From: CALIZF01 sp046292445
GTDB lineage: Bacteria; Pseudomonadota; Alphaproteobacteria; Rhodobacterales; Rhodobacteraceae
Length of the DNA stretch: 64,000 nt
NCBI GenBank assembly: GCA_046292445.1
Contig: JBKBQT010000020.1
Location: 1-64,000 of the forward strand
Direction: 5' to 3'
The notes under the pieces are model-generated. The model ran no database searches and had not been told where the DNA came from. It worked only from the letters and a program-made list of their open reading frames with translations. Shown here in pieces: positions 42,637-51,334 of the stretch (positions are counted from its first letter, which is position 1; each line of letters begins with the position of its first letter). The translations under genes and the position numbers were made by a program.

Positions 42637-43324
42637 CGGCCTGATCCTCGGCTTCGACACGGCGGCCGCGCATTGCGCGGCCGCACTCGTGCAGGGGGGG
42701 CGCATCCTTGCAGCCCGAAGCGAGGCGATGGACCGCGGGCAGGCCGAACGGCTGTTCCCGCTGCTCGAGGCGGTGCTGCGCGATGCCGGGGCCGGCTGGG
42801 CCGATCTGGGCGGGATCGGGGTCGGCACCGGGCCGGGCAATTTCACCGGCGTGCGCATCGCGGTAGCGGCGGCGCGGGGCATTGCGCTGGCGCGCGGCCT
42901 GCCCGCGGCCGGGGTCAGCCGGCTCGAGGCGCTGGCGGCGGGCAGGCCGGGGCGCTGGCTGGTGGCGGTGCCGGGGCGGACGGGGACGGTCTATGCGCAG
43001 GCGGTCGCCGACGGGGTTGCGGCGGGGCCGGTCGTCGAGGCGGCGCCGGGCGCCCTGCCGGCGGGCTTTGCCGATGGCTGCCTTGGCGCCATCGGCGCGG
43101 CGGCGGCGGGCCTCGGCCTCGCCTCCGGTCCGCGGATCGCCGGTCCGCTGACCCTCGATCCCCTGCACGAGCCCGACCCGGCCCCGGCCATCGCGCGCAT
43201 CGCGGCGGCGCGGATCGCCAGCGGCGCCGTCAGCCGGGCAGCCGGCCCGCGGCCGGCCCCAGTCTATGCCCGACCGCCCGATGCCGCCCCGCCGTCCGAC
43301 CCCGGCCCGCGCATCCTGCCGTGA
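42626..43324 (+). CDS. tsaB: tRNA threonylcarbamoyladenosine biosynthesis protein TsaB
   Basis: 232 aa, ASKHA fold. ILGFDTAAAHCAAALVQGGRILAARSE and the GIGVGTGPGNFTGVRIAVAAARGIALARGLP block are diagnostic of TsaB, the partner of TsaD in t6A37 modification of tRNAs reading ANN codons. Translation probably starts at TTG (42626), overlapping the nfu stop; no ATG lies before the first strand. The C-terminal part is Pro/Ala-rich. The rimI start overlaps its stop (GTGA). Confidence 0.88.
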   Translation: MPPDGLILGFDTAAAHCAAALVQGGRILAARSEAMDRGQAERLFPLLEAVLRDAGAGWADLGGIGVGTGPGNFTGVRIAVAAARGIALARGLPAAGVSRLEALAAGRPGRWLVAVPGRTGTVYAQAVADGVAAGPVVEAAPGALPAGFADGCLGAIGAAAAGLGLASGPRIAGPLTLDPLHEPDPAPAIARIAAARIASGAVSRAAGPRPAPVYARPPDAAPPSDPGPRILP

Positions 43325-43758
43325 CCGCGCCGGACTGGACGCCTGCGGCGCTCGCGGCCCTGCACGCCCGCTGCTTCGGGCGGCCCCGGCCCTGGACGGC
43401 AGAGGGGTTCGCCGCCGCGCTCGCCGCGCCCGGCGGTTTCCTCTGCGGAGGCCCGGCCGGCTTTGCACTCGGCCGGGCGCTGGCCGGCGAGGCCGAGCTT
43501 CTGACCCTCGCCGTCGATCCGGGGCTGCGGCGGCAGGGCCACGCGGCAAGCCTGCTCGCCGCCTTCGAGGCCGAGGTGGCCCGGCGCGGCGCCGGGCGCG
43601 CGTTCCTCGAGGTGGCGGCGGACAATGCCCCGGCGCGCGCGCTCTACGCCGCGGCGGGCTGGCGCCCGGCGGGGCTGCGGCGGGGCTATTACGGCGCGGG
43701 GATCGACGCGCTGATCCTCGACAAACCGCTGAAACCTCCGGCGCAATCGGGCGCGTGA
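43321..43758 (+). CDS. rimI: GNAT acetyltransferase, RimI-like
   Basis: 145 aa. The GNAT acetyl-CoA motif is LAVDPGLRRQGHAASLLAAFEAEV (R-x2-G-x-A), followed by FLEVAADNAPARALYAAAGWRPAGLRRGYY, the RimI-like NxxAxxLYxxxGF region. RimI acetylates the N-terminus of ribosomal protein S18. The start is GTG, coupled to tsaB, a pairing typical of tsaB-rimI. Another GNAT substrate cannot be excluded. Confidence 0.82.
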   Translation: MTAPDWTPAALAALHARCFGRPRPWTAEGFAAALAAPGGFLCGGPAGFALGRALAGEAELLTLAVDPGLRRQGHAASLLAAFEAEVARRGAGRAFLEVAADNAPARALYAAAGWRPAGLRRGYYGAGIDALILDKPLKPPAQSGA

Positions 43759-43893
43759 CGCAGCCCGGCGCGGCACGGGATTCCTGTTGACTGCCCTCGC
43801 CCCCTACGGCTTGATGCAGCGCATCCGCAGCGAAAGCCTGCAGACGACGGCGGGGCGCGTCCCCGCCCGGACAACGATAACCGGGAGAATTCC

Positions 43894-44889
43894 ATGAGCG
43901 TGATGAAACATGTCCTCGGCGCCGCCGCTGCGCTGGCGCTGACGGCGGGGATGGCGGCGGCCGAGCCCGCGATCATCTTCGATCTCGGCGGCAAGTTCGA
44001 CAAGTCGTTCAACGAGGCGGCCTACAACGGCGCGCAGCGCTGGGCGGCCGAGACGGGCGGCAGCTACAAGGAACTCGAGATGCAGTCCGAGGCGCAGCGC
44101 GAGCAGGCGCTGCGGCGGCTGGCCGAGGCGGGCGCGAACCCGATCGTGATGACCGGCTTTGCCTTCGGCGACGTGCTCGGGCAGGTCGCCCCCGACTACC
44201 CGGACGTCAAGTTCGCCATCGTGGACGGGTTCGTGGATGCGCCGAACGTGCGCACGATCCTGTTCACCGAGCACGAGGGCAGCTATCTGGTCGGCATGAT
44301 GGCCGCAATGGCGTCCAAGTCGGGCACGGTCGGCTTTGTCGGCGGCATGGACATTCCGCTGATCCGCCGCTTCGGCTGCGGCTATGCGCAGGGCGTCAAG
44401 GCGGTGAACCCGAATGCGACCGTCATCGCCAACATGACCGGCACGACCCCGGCCGCCTGGAACGACCCGGTGAAGGGCGCGGAACTGGCAAAAAGCCAGA
44501 AGTCGCAGGGCGCCGACGTCATCTATGCGGCGGCGGGCGGCACCGGGATCGGCGTGCTGCAGGCGGCGGCCGACGAGGGGATCCTCTCGATCGGCGTGGA
44601 CAGCAACCAGAACTACCTGCACCCCGGCAAGGTTCTGACCTCGATGCTCAAGCGGGTGGACAATGCGGTCTACGAGGCGTTCATGGCCGGGGCCGACCTC
44701 GAGACCGGCATCGTGTCGATGAACCTCGCCTCGGGCGGCGTCGGCTATGCGCTCGACGAGCACAACGCCAGCCTCGTGACCGAGGAGATGAAGGCGGCGG
44801 TGGATGCGGCGGCGGCCCGGATCGCCTCGGGCGAGCTGGTGGTGCACGACTACATGAGCGACAACACCTGCCCGGCGCTGTCCTTCTGA
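43894..44889 (+). CDS. BMP-family ABC transporter substrate-binding lipoprotein-like protein
   Basis: 331 aa. A Sec signal (HVLGAAAALALTAGMAAAE, no lipobox Cys) is followed by the basic-membrane-protein fold: IIFDLGGKFDKSFNEAAYNGAQRW, VAPDYPDVKFAIVDGF, GFVGGMDIPLIRRFGCGYAQGV and VIYAAAGGTGIGVLQAA. Members such as PnrA and TmpC bind purine nucleosides. GGGAG lies 6 bp upstream of the ATG, and a weak TTGACT box near 43787 may mark the promoter. It abuts the ATPase gene with no gap. With guanine deaminase 8 kb downstream, purine or nucleoside uptake is likely (inference). Confidence 0.9.
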   Translation: MSVMKHVLGAAAALALTAGMAAAEPAIIFDLGGKFDKSFNEAAYNGAQRWAAETGGSYKELEMQSEAQREQALRRLAEAGANPIVMTGFAFGDVLGQVAPDYPDVKFAIVDGFVDAPNVRTILFTEHEGSYLVGMMAAMASKSGTVGFVGGMDIPLIRRFGCGYAQGVKAVNPNATVIANMTGTTPAAWNDPVKGAELAKSQKSQGADVIYAAAGGTGIGVLQAAADEGILSIGVDSNQNYLHPGKVLTSMLKRVDNAVYEAFMAGADLETGIVSMNLASGGVGYALDEHNASLVTEEMKAAVDAAAARIASGELVVHDYMSDNTCPALSF

Positions 44890-46470
44890 ATGGATGCCAT
44901 GCGCGAGGCGGGGCGGCCGGATGCGGCCGCCCCCGACCGGCCGGGGGGCCCGCCCCCGGCCATCGAACTGATCGGCATTTCCAAGGCCTTCGGGCCGGTG
45001 CAGGCCAACCGGGACATCCACATCCGCGTCGCGCGCGGGTCGATCCACGGCATCATCGGGGAAAACGGCGCGGGCAAATCCACGCTCATGTCGATCCTCT
45101 ACGGGTTCTACCGGGCCGATGCCGGGGAAATCCGCATCGGCGGCAAGCCGGTGCAGATCCCCGACAGCCAGGCCGCGATCCGCGCCGGGATCGGCATGGT
45201 GTTCCAGCATTTCAAGCTGGTCGAGAATTTCACCGTCCTTGAGAACATCATCCTCGGCGTCGAGGAGGGGGCGCTGCTGCGACCCGCGCTTGCCCGCGCG
45301 CGGGCCGAACTTGCGCGCCTCGAGCGGGACTACGAGCTCGACGTCGATCCCGATGCGGTGATCGAGACGCTGTCGGTCGGCCACCAGCAGCGGGTCGAGA
45401 TCCTCAAGGCGCTCTACCGGCAGGCCGAGATCCTGATCCTCGACGAGCCGACCGGGGTGCTGACCCCGGCCGAGGCGGACCATCTGTTCCGCATCCTGCG
45501 GGGGCTGGCCGATCAGGGCAAGACGATCATCCTCATCACCCACAAGCTGCGCGAGATCATGGAGATCACCGATACGGTAAGCGTGATGCGACGGGGCGAG
45601 ATGGTCGCGACCGTCCGCACGGCCGAGACCAGCCCCGAGGCGCTGGCCGAGCTGATGGTCGGGCGCAAGGTTCTTCTGCAGGTGGACAAGCGCCCCGCGG
45701 CGCCGGGGCGGACCGTGCTCGAGGTCGAGGGGCTGCGGGTGGTGGACGGCAAGGGGGTCGAGCGGCTGCGCGGCGTGTCGCTGCAGGTGCGGGCGGGCGA
45801 GATCCTCGGGATCGCGGGGGTGGCGGGGAACGGGCAGTCGGAATTGCTCGAGGTGCTGGGGGGCATCCGCGCAGGCTCGGGCCGGGTGCGGCTCAACGGC
45901 GCCGACCTGCCGCTGACCGGGCCGGGCGCCGACGGGCAGGCGCGGCGGGCGGCGGGCATCGCCCATGTGCCCGAGGACCGGCAGGGCCTTGGCCTCATCA
46001 TGGATTTCACGGCCTGGGAGGATGTGGGCTTCGGCTATCACAACGCACCCGAATACCGGCGCGGGCGGCTGCTGATGAACAACGCCGCCCTTCGCGCCGA
46101 TACCGAGGGCAAGATGGCCCGGTTCGACGTGCGCCCCCCGATCCCCGGTCTTTCAGCCAAGAATTTCTCGGGCGGCAACCAGCAGAAGATCGTCGTGGCG
46201 CGCGAGATCGAGCGCAAGCCGGACCTTCTGCTGGTCGGTCAGCCCACGCGGGGGGTGGACATCGGCGCGATCGAGTTCATCCACAAGCAGATCGTCGCGC
46301 TGCGCGATGCGGGTTCGGCGATCCTGCTGGTATCGGTCGAGCTCGACGAGATCATGAGCCTGAGCGACCGCATCGCGGTGATGTTCGACGGGCGGATCAT
46401 GGGCGAGCGGGCGGCAGGCGCGACGGACGAACGGGAGCTGGGGATGCTGATGGCGGGGATGGGGGGATGA
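44890..46470 (+). CDS. BMP/nucleoside ABC transporter ATP-binding protein (two ABC domains)
   Basis: 526 aa with two fused nucleotide-binding domains. Domain 1 has Walker A GENGAGKST, signature LSVGHQQRVEI and Walker B ILILDEPTGVLTP. Domain 2 has a Walker A lacking Lys (GVAGNGQSE), the signature FSGGNQQKIVVARE and GQPTRGVDIGA, the asymmetry usual in RbsA-like ATPases. It energises the permease pair downstream. The start codon directly follows the binding-protein stop. The last 22 bp are part of a repeat that recurs 273 bp downstream. Confidence 0.93.
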   Translation: MDAMREAGRPDAAAPDRPGGPPPAIELIGISKAFGPVQANRDIHIRVARGSIHGIIGENGAGKSTLMSILYGFYRADAGEIRIGGKPVQIPDSQAAIRAGIGMVFQHFKLVENFTVLENIILGVEEGALLRPALARARAELARLERDYELDVDPDAVIETLSVGHQQRVEILKALYRQAEILILDEPTGVLTPAEADHLFRILRGLADQGKTIILITHKLREIMEITDTVSVMRRGEMVATVRTAETSPEALAELMVGRKVLLQVDKRPAAPGRTVLEVEGLRVVDGKGVERLRGVSLQVRAGEILGIAGVAGNGQSELLEVLGGIRAGSGRVRLNGADLPLTGPGADGQARRAAGIAHVPEDRQGLGLIMDFTAWEDVGFGYHNAPEYRRGRLLMNNAALRADTEGKMARFDVRPPIPGLSAKNFSGGNQQKIVVAREIERKPDLLLVGQPTRGVDIGAIEFIHKQIVALRDAGSAILLVSVELDEIMSLSDRIAVMFDGRIMGERAAGATDERELGMLMAGMGG

Positions 46471-46568
46471 CGGCCCGTCGCCGCGCAGGGCCGGCCGCGT
46501 TGCTTGAGTATTTGGGGAACGATGAAGGCGCAGGGGGGGCGCGAGGGGCGGCCGGCGGGGCTGCGGGG
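46449..46568 (+). repeat. Direct repeat, copy 1 (about 120 bp)
   Basis: It begins inside the last codons of the ATPase gene and runs past its stop. It carries TTGCTTGAGTATTTGGGG and GAAGGCGCAGGGGGGGCG. By eye it matches copy 2 (46722-46841) with 7 mismatches in 120 bp, at a 273-bp offset. Confidence 0.85.
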
Positions 46569-46969
46569 CATTGTCGAACGTCGCGGGGCCGAACCTGTGA
46601 GGGACCCGATTGCCGCGGCGCTGGCCCGCGCTGCCGTGCGCGGGCGCAGGATCGGGGGCCCGCACCGGATCAGGGTCTGGCGGAGGACCGGCGGCGCGCC
46701 ATGGCGCGAGGCGGTGACGCCGATGGCGGCGTTCGGGGGATGACGGCCCGGCGCCGCGCGGGGCCGGCCGCGTTGCTTGAGTATTTGGGGAACGGTGAAG
46801 GCGCAGGGGGGGCGCGAGGGGCGGCCGGCGGGGCTGCGCGGCGGCGGCGGCCGCCCGGGCGGGCGGCCTTGGCGCGGCGGGTCGAGATGCTGTCGGGCGG
46901 GGCGCGGTCGGATGCGCGTGGCGTGATCGGGGCAGGTCCGGCGGCATGCGATCTGAAGGGGCGCGGGGC
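46471..46969 (+). other. 500-bp gene-free spacer inside the BMP ABC operon
   Basis: Other junctions in this operon are 0-1 bp, so this gap is exceptional. It holds most of copy 1 and all of copy 2 of the 120-bp repeat. The middle 150 bp (46569-46721) is GC-rich, and its open frames (for example 46504-46743) are Arg/Gly-rich with no family resemblance. I see no gene in it. It could reduce downstream expression or contain an mRNA processing signal. Confidence 0.65.
46722..46841 (+). repeat. Direct repeat, copy 2 (about 120 bp)
   Basis: It reproduces copy 1 including a TGA at the position matching the ATPase stop, so it looks like a duplicated gene end plus downstream sequence. It lies 129 bp before the permease start. 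Both copies share the TATTTGGG...GAAGG core with the motif at 27670-27705. Confidence 0.85.
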
Positions 46970-48058
46970 ATGAGCCGGCTGCCGGGCTGGGCGGATGTGG
47001 TGCTGGTGCCGCTCATCAGCGTGGCGATCGCCTTTGCGATCTCGGCGCTCGTGATCCTGGCGATCGGCGAGGATCCCGTCCGGGCGATGCAGGTGATGGT
47101 GAGCGGCGCGCTCGGGTCCACCAGCGGCTGGGGCTACACGCTCTATTATGCGACCAATTTCATCTTCACCGGGCTGGCGGTGTCGGTTGCGTTCCACGCG
47201 GGCCTGTTCAACATCGGGGGCGAGGGGCAGGCGACGCTGGGCGGGCTCGGGGTGGCGCTGGTCTGCCTGATGCTGCCCTGGCCGCACTGGAGCCTTGCGC
47301 TGGCGGCTGCCGTCGTGGCGGCGGCGGCGTTCGGGGCGTTCTGGGCGGCGATCCCGGCCTGGCTGCAGGCGAAGCGGGGCAGCCATATCGTCATCACGAC
47401 GATCATGTTCAACTTCATCGCCGCGGCGCTGCTGAATTACGTGCTGGTGAACGTGCTGCGCCCGACGGGCAGCATGGATCCGGCTTCGGCCCGGTTCCCG
47501 CGCGAGTTGCGCATCCCGCGGCTGCAGGAGATGCTCGACGTCGTTGGTGTGCCCTTCGGCCGCTCGCCGGCCAACATCACGCTGTTCATCGCGGTCATCG
47601 CCTGCGTGCTGGTCTGGGTGGTGCTGTGGCGCACGCGGCTCGGCTATCAGATCCGGGCCTTCGGCAAGTCGGAAAAGGCGGCGGTCTATGCCGGCATCTC
47701 GCCCTTCCGCATCACCATGGCGGCGATGCTGATGTCGGGCGGACTGGCGGGGATGATGGCGGTCAACCAGGTGATGGGCGAGGCGCAAAGGTTGATCCTC
47801 AATGCCGTCGAGGGGGCCGGGTTCATCGGCATCGCCGTGGCGCTGATGGGGCGCAGCCATCCGTTCGGCGTGTTCCTCGCCGCGATCCTCTTCGGGTTCC
47901 TCTACCAGGGCGGGGCGGAGCTGGCGCTGGAGACGACGATCCCGCGCGAGCTGATCGTGGTGATCCAGGCGCTGGTGATCCTGTTCACGGGCGCGCTCGA
48001 CAACATGGTGCGGATGCCGCTGGCCGCGCTCTTCCGGCTGCGGCGCGGGGGGCCGTGA
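46970..48058 (+). CDS. BMP/nucleoside-type ABC transporter permease 1
   Basis: 362 aa, about 9 membrane segments. The family signature FHAGLFNIGGEGQATLGGLGVAL and the cytoplasmic TRLGYQIRAFGKSEKAAVYAGI block define the RbsC/YufP-type permeases paired with BMP binding proteins. The ATG at 46970 follows AAGGGG; an in-frame ATG at 46946 is less likely. It couples to permease 2 by TGATG. Expected role: half of the nucleoside channel. Confidence 0.92.
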   Translation: MSRLPGWADVVLVPLISVAIAFAISALVILAIGEDPVRAMQVMVSGALGSTSGWGYTLYYATNFIFTGLAVSVAFHAGLFNIGGEGQATLGGLGVALVCLMLPWPHWSLALAAAVVAAAAFGAFWAAIPAWLQAKRGSHIVITTIMFNFIAAALLNYVLVNVLRPTGSMDPASARFPRELRIPRLQEMLDVVGVPFGRSPANITLFIAVIACVLVWVVLWRTRLGYQIRAFGKSEKAAVYAGISPFRITMAAMLMSGGLAGMMAVNQVMGEAQRLILNAVEGAGFIGIAVALMGRSHPFGVFLAAILFGFLYQGGAELALETTIPRELIVVIQALVILFTGALDNMVRMPLAALFRLRRGGP

Positions 48059-49023
48059 TGGACCTCGGGACGGCGCTGCAACTGCTCGATTCGACGCTGC
48101 GGCTGGCGACGCCGCTGCTGCTGGCCTGTCTTGCCGGGCTCTATTCCGAGCGGGCGGGGATTTTCGACATCGGGCTCGAGGGCAAGATGCTGGCCGCCGC
48201 CTTTACCGCCGCGGCGGTGGCGGCGCTGATGGGGAACGTCTGGCTGGGGCTGGGGGCAGGCATTCTCGCTTCGGTCGGGATGGCGCTGATCCACGGCGTG
48301 GCCTCGATCACCTTCCGGGGCAACCAGCTGATTTCCGGCGTGGCGATCAACTTCCTTGCCGCCGGGCTGACGGTGCTGGTGGGGCAGAACCTGTTCCGGC
48401 TGGGCGGGCGCACGCCGCAGCTGTCGGGCGACGGGCGGTTCGCGCCGATCACGCTGCCCGGGGCCGAGACGCTGGCCGGCGTGCCGCTGTTCGGGCCGTT
48501 TTATGCCGAAGTCATCTCGGGGCATACGGTGATCGTCTACGGTGCGCTTGCGCTGGTGCCGCTGACCTGGTGGCTGCTGGGCGCGACGCGGTTCGGGCTG
48601 CGCCTGCGCGCGGTGGGCGAGAACCCGGCGGCGGTGGACACGGCCGGGGTGTCGGTCGTGGCGCTGCGCTATGCCGCCGTCGTGATCTGCGGCGTGCTCT
48701 GCGGCGTCGCCGGGGCCTATCTTGCGACCGCGCTCTCGGCCGGTTTCGTCAAGGACATGACGGCGGGGCGCGGGTTCATCGCGCTGGCCGCGCTGATCTT
48801 TGCCAAATGGCGCCCGGTGCAGGCGCTCGGGGCCTGCCTTCTGTTCGGGTTTCTCGAGACGGTGGCGATCCGCTATCAGAACCTCGATCTCGGCGGGGTC
48901 ATCATCCCGGTGCAGGTGATGCAGGCGCTGCCCTATATCCTGACGGTGGTGATCCTTGCGGGGTTCGTCGGCAAGGCGATCCCGCCGCGCGCCGGGGGCG
49001 AGCCCTATGTGAAGGAGCGCTGA
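48058..49023 (+). CDS. BMP/nucleoside-type ABC transporter permease 2
   Basis: 321 aa, polytopic. LYSERAGIFDIGLEGKMLAAAF and TRFGLRLRAVGENPAAVDTAGVSVVALRY are the YufQ-type permease signatures. It forms a heterodimer with permease 1. The start shares an A with the previous stop. It is the last gene of the BMP operon; a weak GGGCAG/CTGCCC stem lies just after it (about 49028-49052). Confidence 0.92.
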   Translation: MDLGTALQLLDSTLRLATPLLLACLAGLYSERAGIFDIGLEGKMLAAAFTAAAVAALMGNVWLGLGAGILASVGMALIHGVASITFRGNQLISGVAINFLAAGLTVLVGQNLFRLGGRTPQLSGDGRFAPITLPGAETLAGVPLFGPFYAEVISGHTVIVYGALALVPLTWWLLGATRFGLRLRAVGENPAAVDTAGVSVVALRYAAVVICGVLCGVAGAYLATALSAGFVKDMTAGRGFIALAALIFAKWRPVQALGACLLFGFLETVAIRYQNLDLGGVIIPVQVMQALPYILTVVILAGFVGKAIPPRAGGEPYVKER

Positions 49024-49126
49024 GGGCGGGGCAGCGGGCTTCCCTGCCCTCGCAATGCGGTGCGTTTGACTCCGCCATGGCCCCGCTGCACTCTGGCCGT
49101 GTTCCCGCCCTGACCGAGAGCCGCCG

Positions 49127-50047
49127 GTGCAGCTTTACCTCCCCATCGCCGAGGTATCGGTCAACATCCTGATCCTTCTGGGCATCGGCGGGGCCGTCGG
49201 GCTGCTTTCGGGAATGTTCGGGGTTGGCGGCGGGTTCCTTATCACGCCGCTTCTGCTGTTCATCGGCGTGCCGGCGGGCGTGGCGGTGGCGACCGGGGCG
49301 AACCAGGTCGTCGCCTCGTCGGTGTCCGGGGTGCTGGCGCATCTTGGGCGCAAGACGGTCGATTTCCGCATGGGGGGCGTGCTGCTCGCGGGCGGGGTGC
49401 TCGGCTCGGGGCTCGGGGTCTGGGTGTTCGACGTGCTGCGCCGGGCGGGGCAGGTCGAGCTTCTGGTGCAGCTGAGCTATGTGATCTTTCTCGGCGTCAT
49501 CGGGGCGCTGATGTTCCAGGAAAGCCTGCGGGCCCTCCTGCGCGCGCGGCGCCCGGACGCACCGCCCGCGCGCCGGCGCCACGGCGCGATCGCGCTGGCG
49601 CTGCCGTTCAAGGCGCGGTTCCGGACCTCGGGCCTTTACATCAGCGTGATCCCGCCGGTGGTGATCGGCGCGGCGGTGGGGTTCCTTGCCGCGATCATGG
49701 GGGTGGGGGGGGGGTTCATCCTCGTGCCGGCGATGATCTATCTGCTCGGCATGCCGACCAAGGTGGTGGTCGGCACGTCGCTGTTCCAGATCATCTTCGT
49801 CACCGCCTTTACCACCGTGATGCACGCGGTCACGGCGCAGTCGGTCGACATGCTGCTGGCGGTGATCCTGATCCTCGGGGGGGTGATCGGGGCGCAGGTG
49901 GGCACGCAGATCGGGCTGCGGCTCAAGGCCGAGCAGTTGCGGGTGATGCTGGCCCTGATCGTGCTGGCGGTGGCGGGCAAGATCGCGCTCGACCTGCTGC
50001 TCGAGCCCGGCGAGCTCTATTCGGTCACCCCCGGACGTCTGCCGTGA
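49127..50047 (+). CDS. TauE/SafE-family sulfite/anion exporter
   Basis: 306 aa, 8 predicted membrane helices in two repeats. Each repeat carries the family loop: GLLSGMFGVGGGFLITPLLLFIGVP in the first half and GFLAAIMGVGGGFILVPAMIYLLGMP in the second. A cytoplasmic basic loop (ARRPDAPPARRRHG) separates them. TauE/SafE proteins export sulfite, sulfoacetate or related organosulfur anions; the substrate is not fixed. GTG start, coupled by GTGA to the TIGR02186 gene, its usual partner in this order. Confidence 0.9.
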   Translation: MQLYLPIAEVSVNILILLGIGGAVGLLSGMFGVGGGFLITPLLLFIGVPAGVAVATGANQVVASSVSGVLAHLGRKTVDFRMGGVLLAGGVLGSGLGVWVFDVLRRAGQVELLVQLSYVIFLGVIGALMFQESLRALLRARRPDAPPARRRHGAIALALPFKARFRTSGLYISVIPPVVIGAAVGFLAAIMGVGGGFILVPAMIYLLGMPTKVVVGTSLFQIIFVTAFTTVMHAVTAQSVDMLLAVILILGGVIGAQVGTQIGLRLKAEQLRVMLALIVLAVAGKIALDLLLEPGELYSVTPGRLP

Positions 50048-50796
50048 TCCGGGCGGCGCTGGTCTGGCTGCTGCTGGCAGTGCCGGCCATGGCCGAGGGG
50101 ATCGTTGCCGGCCTCAGCCAGAACCGGGTCGCGATCACGGCGAATTTCGACGGATCCGAGATCATCGTCTATGGCGCTGTGCGGCGCGAGGCGCCGCCGC
50201 CGGCCGGCGCGCTCGATGTGATCGTGACGATCGAGGGGCCGTCGGGCCCTGTGACCGTGCGCCGCAAGGAACGGCGATGGGGCATCTGGGTGAACGCGCA
50301 GGCCGTGCGGATCGCCGCCGCGCCGAGTTTCTACGCCATCGCCACCACCGCCCCGCTGCCCGACATCCTGTCCGAGACCGAGAACCTGCGCCACAAGATC
50401 AGCATCCCGCGCGCCATCCGCGCGATCGGGAGCGCGGCGGATGCAGAGGATTCCCCCGCCTTCACCGAGGCGCTGATCCGGCTGCGCCGGGCCGACGGGG
50501 CGTATCTGGTGCAGGACGGTGCGGTGGATTTCGCCGAGGCGACGCTTTTGCGCGCCGATGTGCGGCTGCCGGCGAACCTGACCGAGGGGCGGTTCCGGGT
50601 GCGGGTGTTCCTCGTGCGCGGGGGGGATGTGGTCGATCACCTCGAAACCGCGATCGACGTGGAGAAGCAGGGGCTGGAACGCTGGCTGCACCGGCTCGCC
50701 TTCGACCGGCCGTTTGCCTATGGCATCCTGTCGCTGGTGATCGCGGTCGGCGCGGGCTGGGCCGCTTCGGCCGCGTTCCGCGCGTTCAGACGCTGA
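50044..50796 (+). CDS. TIGR02186 family membrane-anchored periplasmic protein
   Basis: 250 aa. A signal peptide (residues 1-18) precedes a beta-rich periplasmic domain: VAGLSQNRVAITANFDGSEIIVYGAVRRE, VIVTIEGPSGPVTVRRKERRWGIWVNAQ and EGRFRVRVFLVRGGDVVDHLE. A C-terminal membrane helix (FAYGILSLVIAVGAGWAASAAF) follows, with a short basic tail. The function is unknown; it consistently accompanies TauE/SafE exporters in Rhodobacterales, suggesting an accessory subunit. GTG start overlapping the exporter stop; its 3' end overlaps the convergent cyclo-ligase gene by 11 bp. Confidence 0.88.
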   Translation: MIRAALVWLLLAVPAMAEGIVAGLSQNRVAITANFDGSEIIVYGAVRREAPPPAGALDVIVTIEGPSGPVTVRRKERRWGIWVNAQAVRIAAAPSFYAIATTAPLPDILSETENLRHKISIPRAIRAIGSAADAEDSPAFTEALIRLRRADGAYLVQDGAVDFAEATLLRADVRLPANLTEGRFRVRVFLVRGGDVVDHLETAIDVEKQGLERWLHRLAFDRPFAYGILSLVIAVGAGWAASAAFRAFRR

Positions 50797-51334
50797 TGGG
50801 CCCTTGCTCGGTCACGATCAGGTCGAGCCGGGCGTCGGTCGCATCGCGCGGCACGGCCGGCACCGCCTGCGCGACGAAGGCAAAGCCGATGGCGGTCACG
50901 GGCCCCGCCGCGCGCAGCGCCGCCAGCGTGCGGTCGTAAAAGCCCCCCCCATAGCCGAGCCGATAGCCCTGCCGGTCGAAGGCGAGGAGCGGCACGACAA
51001 GCACCCGCGGCACCAGCCAGTCGCCCGCCGCCGGCACCGTCACGCCGAAGCCGCCCGGCACCATGGCCGCACCCGGCGACCAGGCGCGGAAGGCCAGCGG
51101 CCGGCCGGGGCCGGTCACGACCGGCACGCAGACCGGCCCGGCATGGGCGGCCATGGCGGGCAGCGGGTCGATCTCGGTCCGCATCGGCATGTAGCCGGCG
51201 AGCACCGCGCCCCGGTAGGGCGCGAGCGCGGCGGCCAGATGCGCCGCCGCATCCCCCTGCCCCGCCGCATGCGCCGCGCGGCGCGCGGCAAGGGCGGCGC
51301 GGCGCAGCGCGGCCTTCGCCTCGGCCAGCGTCAA
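50786..51334 (-). CDS. 5-formyltetrahydrofolate cyclo-ligase
   Basis: 182 aa. The MTLAEAKAALRRAALAARR opening, the GYMPMRTEIDPLP block and the nucleotide/folate motif LVPLLAFDRQGYRLGYGGGFYDRTL define the family. It converts 5-formyl-THF to 5,10-methenyl-THF with ATP, salvaging a stalled folate. I place the start at TTG (51334), which overlaps the mgtE stop as TTGA; no ATG fits before the first helix. The long upstream frame to 52189 is antisense shadow. Confidence 0.85.
   Translation of the reverse strand: MTLAEAKAALRRAALAARRAAHAAGQGDAAAHLAAALAPYRGAVLAGYMPMRTEIDPLPAMAAHAGPVCVPVVTGPGRPLAFRAWSPGAAMVPGGFGVTVPAAGDWLVPRVLVVPLLAFDRQGYRLGYGGGFYDRTLAALRAAGPVTAIGFAFVAQAVPAVPRDATDARLDLIVTEQGPISV

Noticed and set aside
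43759..43893. Purine riboswitch upstream of the BMP transporter
   Set aside because: The 135-bp gap is short, and I see no conserved three-way-junction purine aptamer core.
43804..46041. 745-residue minus-strand frame opposite the BMP binding protein and ATPase
   Set aside because: Antisense shadow; the plus-strand proteins have complete catalytic motifs.
46504..46743. 79-residue frame within the repeat spacer
   Set aside because: Starts at TTG inside repeat copy 1 and ends at the duplicated stop; Arg/Gly-rich, no ribosome site or family match.
46449..46841. Possible CRISPR-like or IS-related repeats
   Set aside because: Only two long copies with no regular spacers, no terminal inverted repeats, transposase or target duplication.
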